From assembly GCA_021397835.1 (NCBI GenBank), contig JAJFZO010000896.1:5682501-5746500 (forward strand): 64,000 nucleotides of DNA, given 5' to 3'. Both the position numbers and the translations under genes were made by a program. Origin of the DNA: Moringa oleifera. Lineage: Eukaryota > Streptophyta > Magnoliopsida > Brassicales > Moringaceae. The notes under the pieces were generated by a model. That model ran no database searches, was not told the DNA's origin, and worked only from the letters and a program-made list of their open reading frames with translations. Below, in pieces: positions 23,376 to 34,699 of the stretch (its first letter is position 1; every line of letters starts with the position of its first letter).

Positions 23376-24330
23376 CTATAAGTCTTTATAATGAGATGGT
23401 GCTTTAATTTCCTTATACTTGTCTTCTTACCTCAAATCTAATATTTTAATGTTAGAATGGAATATATGCATGCGTTACGGTTAGTATGAATGCAAAAATA
23501 TAAGGAATTTGTTAACTTTGCAATTTGAAAACAAATATTGATTCTTATTAATTTCATGAAGCATCCGTATACATGGTTAATATCTAACATTGAGTCCATA
23601 ATTAAAGACATAACTTACTGATACTTTATGAATTTAACAAAAGTTTATCACTTGTTTTTAAGCTTGCAAAGGTGACAATCCTCATGATGATATGTCATGC
23701 AACTATAAGGCAAAAGAATAAACATTAAGCAAAGAGTCAATATCACAATAGGATAAACATATTAGAAAAATATTCTTATACAAAACATGACTCTCTTTGT
23801 ATCCTAAAAGTTTTTTTTTTTTTTTATGACTTACTATGGCCCTATCTTATTCTTAATTCCCTAGGCTTGCCACATGCTAGGCTTTGAGAAATTGATTAGT
23901 TTTCTATGGGTTCTAAATTGCTCCTCACTAGATTAGTAAGGTACCCTAAAACACTACTATCATTCTTGCAGAAGCATGAACTTCTCGAAAATGATAAAGT
24001 ATTTCAAGTTCAATTTAAGTGGGAATATTTCACAAGCCCGTGCAGAAGCAAGGTGCTTCTTGAGAGCATAGTTTACTTTATTCACTCCTAAAGGGTAAAG
24101 CTCAGTCGAGAGCTTATGTCATGCACGTGATGTGTCTATAGGAAGTATGTAAATCATAAAACAATTTAGGTGACAATATATAATGTAAAGTATAAGTGTA
24201 AAACAAGTAGAAAATTAATCGAACAGTAATTCTAAATGCAATAAATGTGAAATAAAAAGGAACCAAGATTAAACTTCAATTTTCAAAACCAAAAAGTAAT
24301 CCATAATCAATTTTGGTCCGACTCTCTAAA
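23376..24330 (-). other. Tat 5' untranslated leader
   Basis: This is the stretch between the primer binding site and gag. It has no recognisable protein; an open frame of 61 codons on the plus strand (23906-24091) has no support. A homopolymer T run lies at 23811-23826. Confidence 0.45.
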
Positions 24331-24350
24331 TGTCCCCAATGTAGTCGCCA
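24331..24350 (-). other. Tat primer binding site
   Basis: On the minus strand the LTR ends ...GTTGTGACA, then comes a CCT spacer and TGGCGACTACATTGGGGA. It starts with TGG, the complement of the CCA end of tRNA, and lies next to the LTR as required. I did not assign the tRNA; a comparison of its 3' end with nuclear tRNAs would settle it. Confidence 0.7.
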
Positions 24351-24353
24351 AGG

Positions 24354-25934
24354 TGTCACAACTTATTTTCGACCAGGGTCGAATTCTTGAAGCGGCTTAA
24401 AAAAAAATATTTTGGGAGATTTTCTTTCGAAAAGATTTTGGAAAATAAAAATAAAAAGAGTCGCCACCAATCCTATTTATGGTGTGATTGGACACCAAAA
24501 TTTATTTGTTTTTTTAAAAAATAAATAAGATAACATTAGTCTTTCAAAATTAAAAATATAGATTTTGGAATCAATTACACATGGGGAAGGACCAACACCC
24601 CCATGGTGCAAAAAATTAGTACTAATTGATAATGATTATTTTTCAGTTTTGAAATTCATACGATTTTTAAAATTGATTCTAAAAAATATATCTAGAAAGA
24701 AATGATATGAAAATAAGTGAAATTTTAATGTTTTTGAGAATATAAAGGTTTAACTCTTGATTTACATTTAATTCTTGAAATCATTTTATGATAGAAGATG
24801 TAGAGGTTTCACTATTGCTTAACCTCTAATCTTATAACATTTTTTTAATGATGAAGAATATAGTAGTTCCACTCTTTTTTATCCCATAATCCTTAAAACA
24901 TTTTTGTTGTGATTCATGTGAATTCAATGATATTTTGATGCACATGCATAACCACATTAAGTAGAACATATAAATAATTTTGAAGTCTTATGATCATAAC
25001 GTAAGCAAATAATTAATATTTAATATTTAAATATAAGCTTTAAATTGACCTTTTATAATTCTATTAATGTAAAATAAAATGAATTAAGGGCCATATACAT
25101 AAAATGTTTTACAAAATACAAAGATTTTTCTCCTAGATTTTTTTGTAAATATAAAATACTCTCTTGCAACTTTTTCACATTTCTTGAAAGAATATTAAAT
25201 AAATTTTATATTAGAGAGTATGAAAATCTCTCTTGAGAATTTTTTTATATTTTCTCAAAAATATCAAATAAATATTTTTAAAATTAATTTTATATTAAAA
25301 AATATAAAAACTATTCTCTTGAGATTTTTCATACTCCTCTAAACTTGAAACACTTGTATTTTAAAATAATTTTTTTATAATTAAAAAATATAAAATCTTC
25401 ACTCTTGAGATTTTTTTATATTTTTTGAAATATTAAGTAGTTTTTTATATTAAAATATGAAAACCTTTCTGGACATTTTTTTATATCCATTAAAAACTAA
25501 AAATATATGTTTATTTACTTTTACTTTAAAAAAATAATTCTTACATAAAAAATATGAAAATCTTTCTTTTGAGATTTTTTCATACGTCTCAAAAGTTTAA
25601 AATATATTTTATTATTTTTAAAATAATTTTTTTAAAAAATAACTCTCTTAAATGATTCTATACTCTCAAAAATTTAAAGTATTTTTTATTTTAATTTTTA
25701 AAAAATTAAAATAACATCAAAGTAATTTCATCTTTTTTCAAAACATAGTTAAAATTGAGTAAAAAAATAAAATAGAAGTTAATTTATCTAATAATTTTAT
25801 ATTATGAACAATCTAAATTTATTATTTTAAAGTAAACTGGATATCTTGAAGTTACCTATTTTTTTCTCCTTTTTTTTTTTTGTTCTTTCAAGTGAATTTT
25901 ATTTATTCAACATTAAAGCATATACTACCTCCCT
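24354..25934 (-). mobile_element. Tat 5' LTR, truncated
   Basis: This copy starts at its inner end with TGTCACAACTTATTTTCGACC and aligns with 7320-8870 to a shared 'aaagcatatactacc'. It includes the same imperfect ~80-bp tandem repeats (25120-25600). Similarity stops near 25934, where part of a family-L LTR begins. The outer ~0.9 kb, including the promoter, is missing. Confidence 0.8.
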
Positions 25935-26052
25935 GTCCACTAATAAAGAAGTTTTCATAACTTCATCTCTAGAAAATCTTATAAGATGTATGCCAATTGT
26001 CCATCACATAACATCGTGGGCTGAATGTGATAATATAACCACTCCTTTATTA
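25935..26052 (-). mobile_element. LTR fragment of gypsy family L
   Basis: About 118 bp equals the 5' end of the LTR, read here on the minus strand, with 'catcacataacatcgtgggct' like landmarks seen in all copies (GTCCATCACATA, CATCGTGGGCTGAATG). The terminal ATGTCA has decayed and runs into TTTAGGG-like repeats. The fragment makes the breakpoint that truncated the Tat 5' LTR. Confidence 0.65.
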
Positions 26053-26730
26053 AGGGTTTAGTTATTAAGGGTTAAAGTTTAACGTTATGGTTTTAGCATT
26101 TAAAGGTTAGTGTCTAGGAGTTAGGGTTTGGGATTTAAGATCAAGGTATGTGATTTAAGATTTGGTGATTAGGGTGTAGAGGTTAAGGTTTGGGTTACGG
26201 CGTAAGGGTTAGGTTTATGGTTAGGGGTAATATTTAGGCATTTTGCTTTAGGGTTCCATATTATAAGTTAGAGTTTTGTTTAGGATTTAAGGTTTTGGGT
26301 TAAGTGTGTAAGAATTTAGGGTTAAGGATTCAGCTACGAGGTTAGAGGTTAGCGATTTAGGTTTAAAGTCTAAGGGGTTGAGGTTTAAGGATTCGGGTTT
26401 AGGGGTTAAAGATTAGGTTTAGCCTTTAAGGTCTAGGGATTACGGTTTATGGTTTGAGGTTTAAGGTGGTTTATGTAAGGGTTAAAGTGTGGATTTAAGA
26501 TTTTAGAGTTAAGGTTTAGGGGATTAAGGGTTAAGATTTAGGGTTTTGGGTTTAGTGTTTAAGGGATAAAATTTAGTGTTTAAGGCTTAGGTGTTAGGAT
26601 TTATATGTTAGGGTTTTGGGTTGAAAGATTAAGTTTTAGAGTTTAGGATTTAAAATATAGGTCTAGTGTTTAAGGAATAGGGTTAAAGCATTTACGATTT
26701 CGAGGTCAGGGTTAAAGGGTATAAGGTTCA
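26053..26730 (+). repeat. Degenerate telomere-like repeat, G-rich (TTTAGGG)
   Basis: Units such as AGGGTTTAG, GGGTTAAGG and TTTAAGGTTTAGG fill the segment with many substitutions. It lies between two same-strand LTR copies of family L. No gene is present. Confidence 0.8.
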
Positions 26731-27385
26731 CGATATCGTATATTAAAGGAACGATATTAGGAATGGAAATGATATAACTTTGCTGGAATTTTTTTTTTTT
26801 TGGAAAGAACAAGTATAAGTTTGAATAAATTTGAATGAAAATAGGGGATATAAAAGTCTCACCACCAAGTTTAATACTAAAGAGATACGAAAAGTCACTA
26901 CCTTAAATATAATAAACAAGTGATATATAAACCTCACAACTCATCACTCAAACGGGTAAAGATAAATGCCACTTTAAGACATACAGAGATGTTTCTCTTC
27001 ACTTAATGGCTCCAAACCAAAGAGATACAGAGATGGAAGAGACAACTTAAAAAGTTTCTACACATACAATTGAAATTGAAGCTACCTTATAAGTCTAAAG
27101 TATAAAAATAAATACTAGTGCATGGAACAACCCTCCATGCATTGAGATTTTAAAAATCATTAAGTTCTTGCAGATAACTAAATCATTTAATGCATTTATT
27201 TGACAAAAAATGAAGTTAGTTGACTGAAATAAATCTGTCTTGGAGATTGCTAAGCTGCATGCCAACTATCCATCACTAAAGAAGCTTCCATAACCTCTTC
27301 TTTAAAAAATCTTCCAAGGTGCATGCCAACTATCTTTCACATAGCATCATGGGCTAAATGTGGTAATAAAACCACTCCTATGTCA
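26731..27385 (-). mobile_element. Solo LTR of gypsy family L
   Basis: The 655-bp LTR reads on the plus strand from CGATATCGTAT (decayed TGATACNGTAT) to CACTCCTATGTCA, the two ends defined by the TSD-flanked family member. It is flanked by GTTCA on the left and GTTTA on the right, a 5-bp duplication with one difference, and has telomere-like repeat on both sides. It is therefore an independent insertion into that repeat, later reduced to one LTR. A 64-codon ORF (26743-26937) inside recurs in other copies without known function. Confidence 0.8.
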
Positions 27386-27535
27386 GTTTAGACTTCGAGG
27401 TTTAAAGCTTAGTATTTAAGGTTTAAGTTTTTGATTTTAGGGGTTAGGGTTCAAAGGTAAAGGGTTTAGGCTTTACAGTGTTAGGTTTAGGTTTAAGGTT
27501 TATGGTTTAGAGATTAAGGTTTACATTAGTTATGC
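27386..27535 (+). repeat. Telomere-like repeat, G-rich, continuation
   Basis: Short continuation of the array cut by the solo LTR, with units like TTAGGGTTCAAAGGT and TTAGGTTTAGG. It grades into the AATT array. Confidence 0.7.
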
Positions 27536-28925
27536 TTGTTATGCATAAATAAGAAATAATTAGACCTAGAAACAAAGTGGACCTAACACATAATTGGGCC
27601 TAAGCACATGAGCCTTATGGACCTTAAAATTTAATTGGGCATACAAATTGATTGATACTAATAATTGCATGTGCGAATTATGTAAATTAATATACCTAGG
27701 AATTAGTTAGATAATCAAGCCTGGTATGTAATTGATCGTTTTATATAATAAGCCCAAGAAAGGAATAGCTTTAACAAATAATTGAGCCTAAGAAAGCAAT
27801 AGCTTTAACAAATAATTGAGCCTAAGAAAGCAATAGCTTTAACAAATAATTTAGCTTAAAATATTATTGGGGCTAAGATATAACTAGACCTAATAATTAT
27901 TTGAGCGTAAGATATAATTAGACTTAGCATGCATGATCCGCCTAAAATATAGTTGAGCCTAAGAATGAAACGGGTCAAATAAATAATTATATCTAAAGTG
28001 TAGTTGGGTCTAATAACTGCGCCTAATAACTAAGTGATCTTAGCAAGCGTGAACCTAACAAATGATTGGGTCAAAAAACGAATTTAGCCTAGAGATAATA
28101 AGACCTACAATGATAATTGGACTTAATATAGATTGTGCCTTATAAATAATTGAGTTCATTAATCAAGCCCAATAATTAATTAGGCCTGATCAATAATTGG
28201 GCTTAAAGTATAATTGGACCTAAGAATGAAATGGACTTTACAACTAAGAATGTGTAAGATGTAATTGAGCCTAAAATTTCATTTGACCTGATAATTAATT
28301 GGGACAAATATCTAATTGAGTGTAAGGTTTTGTTTTACCTAAGAATTAATTATATTTAATAAAAAATTAAGTTTAAAATATAATTGATCCTAATAAATAA
28401 TTAGCCTTAATAAATAATTGGGGTAAGAACTAAATGAGCTTCATATAGATCAAAATATAATTAGATCTAGTAATAAATTGGATCTAGAGTATCATCGGGC
28501 CAATAGTTAATTGGGCCTTGCATAAGTCCAGCAGATAATTGAACCTAAAAACAAATTAGGCCTAAGATATAATTGAATCCAAATTTTAATTGAACTTAAA
28601 ATATAATTGAGCCATATAAATAATTAGGTCCAATAGACATTTTGGTGTGATAATAAATAATATGGTCTAAGAAATAATTGAGTTTATCATACATGAAACT
28701 AAGAAATAAATCAATCCTGAATGAAATTTAGTCTACCGTATATTAATTGAGCCTAAAAATTGATTGAACTATAAAAATAATTAGGTTTGATATGTAATTG
28801 AGCTTAGGAATTAATTGTATAAAAAACTTTATTACGTAAGATAATTAATTGGACCTAAAATTTAATTCATGCTAATAAAAAATTGGGCTTTAAGATATAA
28901 ATGGACCTAAGAATGAGCCTAAAAA
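27536..28925 (-). repeat. AATT-rich minisatellite, array A4
   Basis: Reverse-orientation units (AATTGAGCCTAAGA, AATTGGGCTTAAAG) form the array. Between 27751 and 27852 a 34-bp unit, AACAAATAATTGAGCC plus AAGAAAGCAATAGCTTT-like sequence, is repeated almost perfectly three times, much more alike than other units and therefore recent. No gene is present. Confidence 0.78.
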
Positions 28926-31427
28926 ATTTTGTATATTTTTTCTTGTTTGTTAAAAATCTTAAGTTAAAACCTGTTGTAGAAAATCACCAATTTGAATTGT
29001 TCCTTTGAAAAAAAATAAAAACAAGATGACTTAGATCAAACAGATTTTTTGTGTAGAATTAATAAAAAGAAAAAACTATAAGAACTTGATTAAAAAATGC
29101 GAATAATACAAACTTCATTTCGATTTTCATCTTATTATTAATTATTGAATTATCAGTCTCACTCTTGATAAAATTTTATAATATTAAAAAAAATAGTGAG
29201 TTAAATTTAAATTTTATAAAATATAATTTAATTTAAAATTAAATAATTTTTATATTATCTTTCAATTAGATATGAGAATAAGAATATTAAAAAATATTAT
29301 AATATTTGATTAACTGTTTTCACAAATTCAATGATCTCTAAATATCTTTTCACTTTTTAAAATTAGATGGTATAAACCATGGTTCTTTTTTCTTTAATAT
29401 ATCAGAAAAAGTTGTTTTATGGTTAGCTTCCTATTAGTACATTAAACAAATCAGTCCTTTTGAATTTGATATATAATTTAATTTAAGTTTACATTTGAAA
29501 TATTTTCTCTTAATATTTCAAAACTGTGAAAGAGCACTCAAACATGGTTTTCATAAACTATGTCTACTCTTTTACAAAATTCTTATTTAACTCTTCAAAT
29601 ATATTTGTTTCAAATTAAAAATTACATAGTTGATAATGATACATATAATCATCTAATAATTTTCAAATAAACTATTTAAAATTAGAAGTAAAGGTTCTTT
29701 TTTTTTTTTGATGTGTGCACTTGGTTGGTATTCACCTAACTAAATCGAGTTGGCTAGCAATACCATAAACAATTAATTCTAAAAAAGTAACATTATTGTT
29801 TTATTAAATTTCGAACAAAAATGGTTTCTCATTATTTCTTTCTTAATACATCAGTACTCTCAATACGAAATTTCAAACATATTTGAAAAAAATTAAATAA
29901 AAAAGAAAAATTGTATGTAGCACTTGTTTCTCGCACGCTTTCTTCCTTTTATTTCACATGCAAGTGATAATATATGCAATACTTTATTTTTCTTGCTAAT
30001 TGATTTTTATTATGTTTATAATAAATGATTAGGAAAATGGATTAACATTGAACCAAATACTATATACAATGAATAATTTAATATATAATATAACGGTTTT
30101 TTTAATATTATCATTGCAAATTATTGAAAGAGTGAAAATTCGAATTCAAATCTACTCGTTGTTGAAGATAATAATAATAATAATGGTGATAATGATAATG
30201 GTGATGATGATGATGATAAAATTGATAATAATAATAATAATAAAGATATGTTAATAATAAAAATAAAAATATGATTGTAACAAAATAAAACTTTAAATAG
30301 GATATAAAAAGGTTCACCAAAATAAAAATAAAATTTTCGAAAATAATAAAAATTAAAAATAAAGAGACATTAAAAAATTTTTGAAAATAAAAATGTTGTA
30401 AAACAAATAAAACAAAGTTCAAATTTAAAAAACCTAAATATTTTTTCAAAAAAAATAAAATAAGATAAACAAAATAAAAAAAATGTTCTCCCTTTTTCTT
30501 ACTATTTTCTTTGATAATCATTTATTTAATATCAAATTATTAAAAAAATTAATTTAAATCAAAAGTTGAAAATATAAGTACGAAAACAAAATCAAAAAGT
30601 GATTCTCTCTTTCTCTTATTATTTTTTATAATGGTCATTTTTCATTTATAACAAGCACGATAAGAGATTTTTCTTTCGCATATACAGTGACCCATTTTTG
30701 TCAATCATAGTGACACCAAATATCTCCAAAACTCAAAGAGAGACTAAGAAAGACCAAGAATATGTGTTTCTCTTTTAATCCCTCCCTAGTCATCAACTCA
30801 GAACTATTACGTTAGGACTTCTGCATGTAACACATCATGTACAACCACCACAAGGCTAGTTATTCTTTTGATCCATCGATAATTTCCTCTCGTCTCTTTG
30901 TAAGTTATGATTGTACTGGAGATGTCCTAAGACCACTTTACAATTGTCTTAGGCAATACGTTATAGATTTCTTTTTTCAAGATTAAAAGTTTTTCTTATA
31001 TTATTAATTTATGTGAATGAATTCACATATACGAATTAGATTGATTTTGGTAATATATTTTTAGTTCTGTGTCCTTCATAGATTTGTAGTTGAAAAAAAG
31101 AAAAAGTTGATATAGATGATGGAGCGAGTTGTAAAACAATTTTTCTATTTTATGGATTCTCGTTTTGTTCTTGTTTTTAATGGATGTGAGAAATGGTGTG
31201 AGATTTGATAGAGAATATGATGCGAGGATTAGCGATTTTGAATGATAATTGATACATAAGCAAATTAAAGAACATGTAAGGAAGCCAAAGAAAATGTGGT
31301 TAATTGTTTTTAAAAGGATTAAAAGACCATTGTGCCCTCACGTATACTTGAAAACTTTTCTTATTATGATGGGTTATCACAGTCAAATCTTAAGTAGTGA
31401 TCAAGAGGAGGCAGTTTCGTTTTGTAC
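28926..31427. repeat. Dispersed AT-rich block, copy 2 of 4 (longest)
   Basis: It shares all landmarks of copy 1 and continues 0.8 kb further, sharing that extension with copies 3 and 4. The extension (30640-31427) looks more gene-like: lower AT content, a GTTAGT donor-like site after CACCACAAGGCTA (near 30860), and an open frame 31249-31443 with RKPKKMWLIVFKRI and HVYLKTFLIMMGYHSQIL. I do not recognise this protein. The ORFs at 30048-30254 and 30111-30521 translate a GAT/AAT microsatellite and are not genes. The block may carry a captured promoter and 5' gene part. Confidence 0.65.
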
Positions 31428-32404
31428 TAAACAAATGCATTAAATGATTTAGTTATCTGCAAAAACTTAATAATTTTGGAAATCGCAATGTGGAGGGTTG
31501 TTCCATGCACAAGTATTTATTTTCATGCTTCAAACTTAGATAGCTTAAACTTGAGTTGTATATGTAGAAACTCTTTGAGTTTTCTCTTCCATCTCTTTGT
31601 CTCTTTGGTTGGGAGCCATTGAGCGGTGAGAAATATCTCTATGTCTTTCATGGCAGGTTTGATTCATGGAATGGAATAGAAAGAGAATGGAATAAGTTTG
31701 GCTTACTGAACTTGAATAGAGTATGAATTTGTTTTTTATGTTTTTGGTTCAACAAAGAATAAATGAGAAAAGTAATGAAAGCAAGTTTAATAGATTAATA
31801 TATCCTTTAAGTAAATAATATTATTATAATAATTTTTTTTGTTTTTTCTTGTTCTCTTTCTTCCTTGTAAATTATTTAAAAAATAAAAATAAAGTTGTTA
31901 TAATTATATATATATATATATATATGATAGTAATTTAAGAATTATATTAAGGGTACGTTGGGAATCAAAAAAGTATAACCATTCCTTATTTTCATGGAAA
32001 AGCTATTCCAATGGCTTACTTCGGAATAGCTAATTCGAGTTTTCAAGGAATAGAAATTTATCAAAAAATTATAATTCCTTGATAAAATGAGCCAGCGTTG
32101 GAAAAATAAGTTCTTTTGGAATAAAGTAGAAAAAGAATTCGTATTCTCGTGAGTCAAAGATGCCATTAGGGTGGTGTTCATCTATATATCCCTTTGGGAG
32201 GTGAGTTGTGAGGTTTCTGTAACGTTGTTTATTCTCATCAAGGTGGTGATTTTCTATATCTCTTTAGTAATAAACTTAGTGGTGAGCCTTTTATCTCTTA
32301 TTTTAATTCAAATTTGTCCAAACTTGTGCTTGTACTCCTCAAATAAATTTTCTAGCATACTTAATCATTTTCTATTCCTAATACGATTCCTTCAAAATAT
32401 GGTT
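31428..32404 (+). mobile_element. 5' LTR of gypsy family L, truncated, with a MITE inside
   Basis: The LTR begins inside its unit at AAATGCATTAAATGATTTAG and lacks about the first 190 bp. It ends around 32404 just before a primer binding site. A 515-bp insertion (31651-32165) splits it between CTTT and AGGGTGGTG. The downstream gag shows this is a 5' LTR. Confidence 0.75.
31651..32165. mobile_element. MITE, PIF/Harbinger-like
   Basis: The insertion begins TGGCAGGTTTGATTCATG and its other end, inverted, reads TGGCATCTTTGACTCACG, giving imperfect terminal inverted repeats. The flanks are TCA and TTA; uninterrupted LTR copies read CTTAGGG here, so the 3-bp target was probably TTA, as in Harbinger elements. 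It contains GGAATGGAATAG words, an (AT)n run (31908-31926) and no coding capacity. The superfamily is inferred from duplication length and termini. Confidence 0.6.
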
Positions 32405-32410
32405 TTAGTT

Positions 32411-32421
32411 TGGTATCAGAG
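32411..32421 (+). other. Primer binding site (initiator tRNA-Met type)
   Basis: TGGTATCAGAG follows the LTR directly. This is the classic start of the sequence complementary to the 3' end of plant initiator methionine tRNA, used by many Ty3/gypsy and Ty1/copia elements. It fixes the LTR border and the plus-strand direction of this copy. Confidence 0.85.
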
Positions 32422-32437
32422 TACAAGGGTAAAGATC

Positions 32438-33190
32438 GTGGCAAGATGGAATGGAAAAGAAGTTGCTAGTGAAGGCAGTAACTATAGTGATGCTATTGAG
32501 TCCTTGAGATTACAGCCTGAAAGATTGTAGCGTAGATTAGATGAGAAGGATGCAATGATTGAGGAACTCAGACAATGTCATAACCAGCATGATAATGAAG
32601 CCAGAGGTTTGATTATAATGAGGACACACCTCTTCACTCGAGAGACTTGGGTACATGTCCTGCAAAGTATAGAGAACAAAATGAATGTAGAGCAAGCATA
32701 GCTCAAAGTTAGACATCTTGGAGTTTGAAAGTAAAATCTATGTTAATGATTTTATTAATTCACTTAATATTGTGGAGAGAATGCTTAAGTTTCATGAATT
32801 ACTAGAACACAAGAAAGTGAAGTTGGTTTGAGTACAACTTTTTGGTGGGAGAATCTGAAAAGACAAAAAAGAATATGAGGGGAAGAATAAGATTGTGACA
32901 TGGAAAAAGATGAAAAGGGAGTTGAAAAAGAAGTACTTATGTGACAATTATAAGCAATATATTTTTCTCAAAATCAATCATTCCAAGTAAAAGGAACTTA
33001 CGGTGAAGGAGTATGGAACAAAATTTGATAATTTGATGCTAAAAAGAGAGCTTTTAGAACCAGAGGAGCAAACCATTGTTAGACACCTTGGGGATTTAAA
33101 ATATAAGATTTCTAAAGTGGTTTAACTTCACCCATATTGGCCATTGAATGATGTGTGCAAGTTGGCTTTAACAGTTGAGAAGTAACATAA
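32438..33190 (+). pseudogene. gag relic of gypsy family L (copy at 32.4 kb)
   Basis: The start reads GTG where other copies have ATG, then ARWNGKEVASEGSN and AIESLRLQPERL before a stop at 32528. Further fragments follow in other frames (RLDEKDAMIEELRQCHNQHDNEA, then a gag core with KRELKKKY and EYGTKFDNLM). The similarity ends near 33190, where telomere-like repeat replaces the zinc-knuckle part. The order matches the gag of the 33.9-38.5 kb element. Confidence 0.8.
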
Positions 33191-33778
33191 GTTTAGTGTT
33201 TAGAGTTTAGTGTCTAGGGTTTAGGGTTAAGGTTATCAATCTAGTTTAGTTATCAGGGTTAAGGTTTAATGATTTGGATATAGGATTTAAGGGTTAGTGT
33301 CTAGGAGTTAGGGTGGTTTAAGGTTTAGGATTAGGGTTTGGGATTTAGAATTTGGTGATCAAGATGTAGGAGTTAGGGTTTGGGTTATGGCTTAGGGGTT
33401 AGGGTTTAGGATTTACGTATTCTGCTTTAGGGTTCTAGGTTACGAGTTAGGGATTTGGTTTTAAGATTCAGGGTGTGAGGTTAATTGTGTAGGAATTTAG
33501 GGTTAAGGGTTAGGTTATAAGGTTAGAGGTTATCGGTTTGGGTTTAAGTTTAAGGGGTTAGAATTAAAGGTTTAGGGTTAACGGGTTCGTTATTAGGTTT
33601 CAGCCTTTAATGTTTTAAGGATTTCATTTTGTGGTTTATGGTTTATGGATTACGTACGAACTAAGGTGTAAGGTTTAGAGTTTTGGGGTTTAGGGTTAGG
33701 ATTTAGGGTTTTGGTTTAGGATTTCAAGGATATAATTTAGAGTTTAGGATTTAGTGCTTAGAGTTTAGGGGATAAAGT
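33191..33778 (+). repeat. Telomere-like repeat, G-rich
   Basis: Units such as TTTAGGGTTAAGG and TTTAGGATTTAGGG with many changes. It is bounded by gag sequence on the left and by block copy 3 on the right. No gene is present. Confidence 0.78.
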
Positions 33779-33904
33779 TAAAATATGTTGTACGAAAACA
33801 CTAATTTGAGTTATTCCTTTATTAAAAAAAATAAAAGTAAGATGAGTTAGACCAAATAAACATTTTATGTGCAGAATTGGTAAAAAAAACTTTAAGAACT
33901 TGAT
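33779..33904. repeat. Dispersed AT-rich block, copy 3, left piece
   Basis: It matches copy 2 from 28963 (TGTTGTA(C/G)(G/A)AAA, then 'aagatgagttagaccaaa') and ends in AACTTGAT. The block continues after the gypsy insertion at 38477. The last five bases, TTGAT, are the left target-site duplication. Confidence 0.75.
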
Positions 33905-34551
33905 TGATACTGTATTGTGAAGGAACAGTATTAGGAATGGAAATGAGGTAACTTTGCTCAAAATTTTGTTTGGAGAACATAAGCACAAGTTTAAATAGAT
34001 TTAAATGAAAATAGAAAAAAAAAAAGGCTCACCACCAAGTTTAATACCAAATGGTATAGAAGATCACCACCCTTAACACAATAAACAAGGATACAGAAAC
34101 CTCACAGTTCACCACTCAAAAGGATATAGATAAATAGTACTCTAAGAGAGACAAATATATTTCACACCACTCAATGGCTCCTAACTAAAGAGATATAAAG
34201 ATTGAAAAGAGAACTCAAAGAGTTCCACATATAATTCAAGTCTCAGCTATCATCTAAGTCCAAAGCATGAAATTAAATATTACTACATGGAACAACCTTC
34301 CATTCATTAGGATTTCAAAAATCATTAAGTTTTGGCTAATAACCAAACTATTTAATACATTTATTTAACAAAAAATAAAGGTTAATGGATTGAAGTAAAT
34401 CTCTCATGAAGATTGCAAAGGTTCATGCTAACTATCCACCACCAAACAAGCTTCTATAACCTTATTTCTAGAAAATCTTCCAAAGTGCATGCCAACTGTC
34501 GTTCATATAGCATCATGGGCTAAATATGGTAATATAACCACTCCTATGTCA
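33905..34551 (-). mobile_element. 3' LTR of the 33.9-38.5 kb gypsy element
   Basis: This 647-bp LTR reads TGATACTGTATTG to CACTCCTATGTCA on the plus strand. On the minus strand it is preceded by the polypurine tract CAACTAGGGGAGAT (34552-34565). It serves as the reference LTR for the family. Confidence 0.88.
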
Positions 34552-34699
34552 ATCTCCCCTAGTTGAAAAGGACTTGATGGAGTGTACAGACCCAAATTTT
34601 AGCCCTTCATTTTAGTCAAATGACATACTCTGCATCGCTTTACAAATTAGTCCATATCTCTAAACATGCTTGGTAAATAGAAATTAGCTTAAACTAGAG

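Larger units (their letters stand above)
7320..25934 (-). mobile_element. Ty3/gypsy Tat-lineage LTR retrotransposon, decayed and nested
   Basis: The element reads on the minus strand. From high to low coordinates it holds a truncated 5' LTR (24354-25934), a primer binding site, gag, protease, reverse transcriptase with RNase H, a second RNase H, integrase, a polypurine tract and a 3' LTR (7320-15834). The second RNase H between the polymerase and integrase is the hallmark of the Tat/Ogre group. A 6-kb CACTA element splits the 3' LTR. Without it the element is about 12.6 kb. All coding regions carry stops or frameshifts. No target duplication can be read because the 5' LTR lost its outer part. 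Confidence 0.88.

Noticed and set aside
30048..30521. Open frames of 68 and 136 codons rich in Ile/Met or Tyr/His/Phe
   Set aside because: They read through an AAT/GAT microsatellite and AT-rich DNA; other block copies do not keep the frames.
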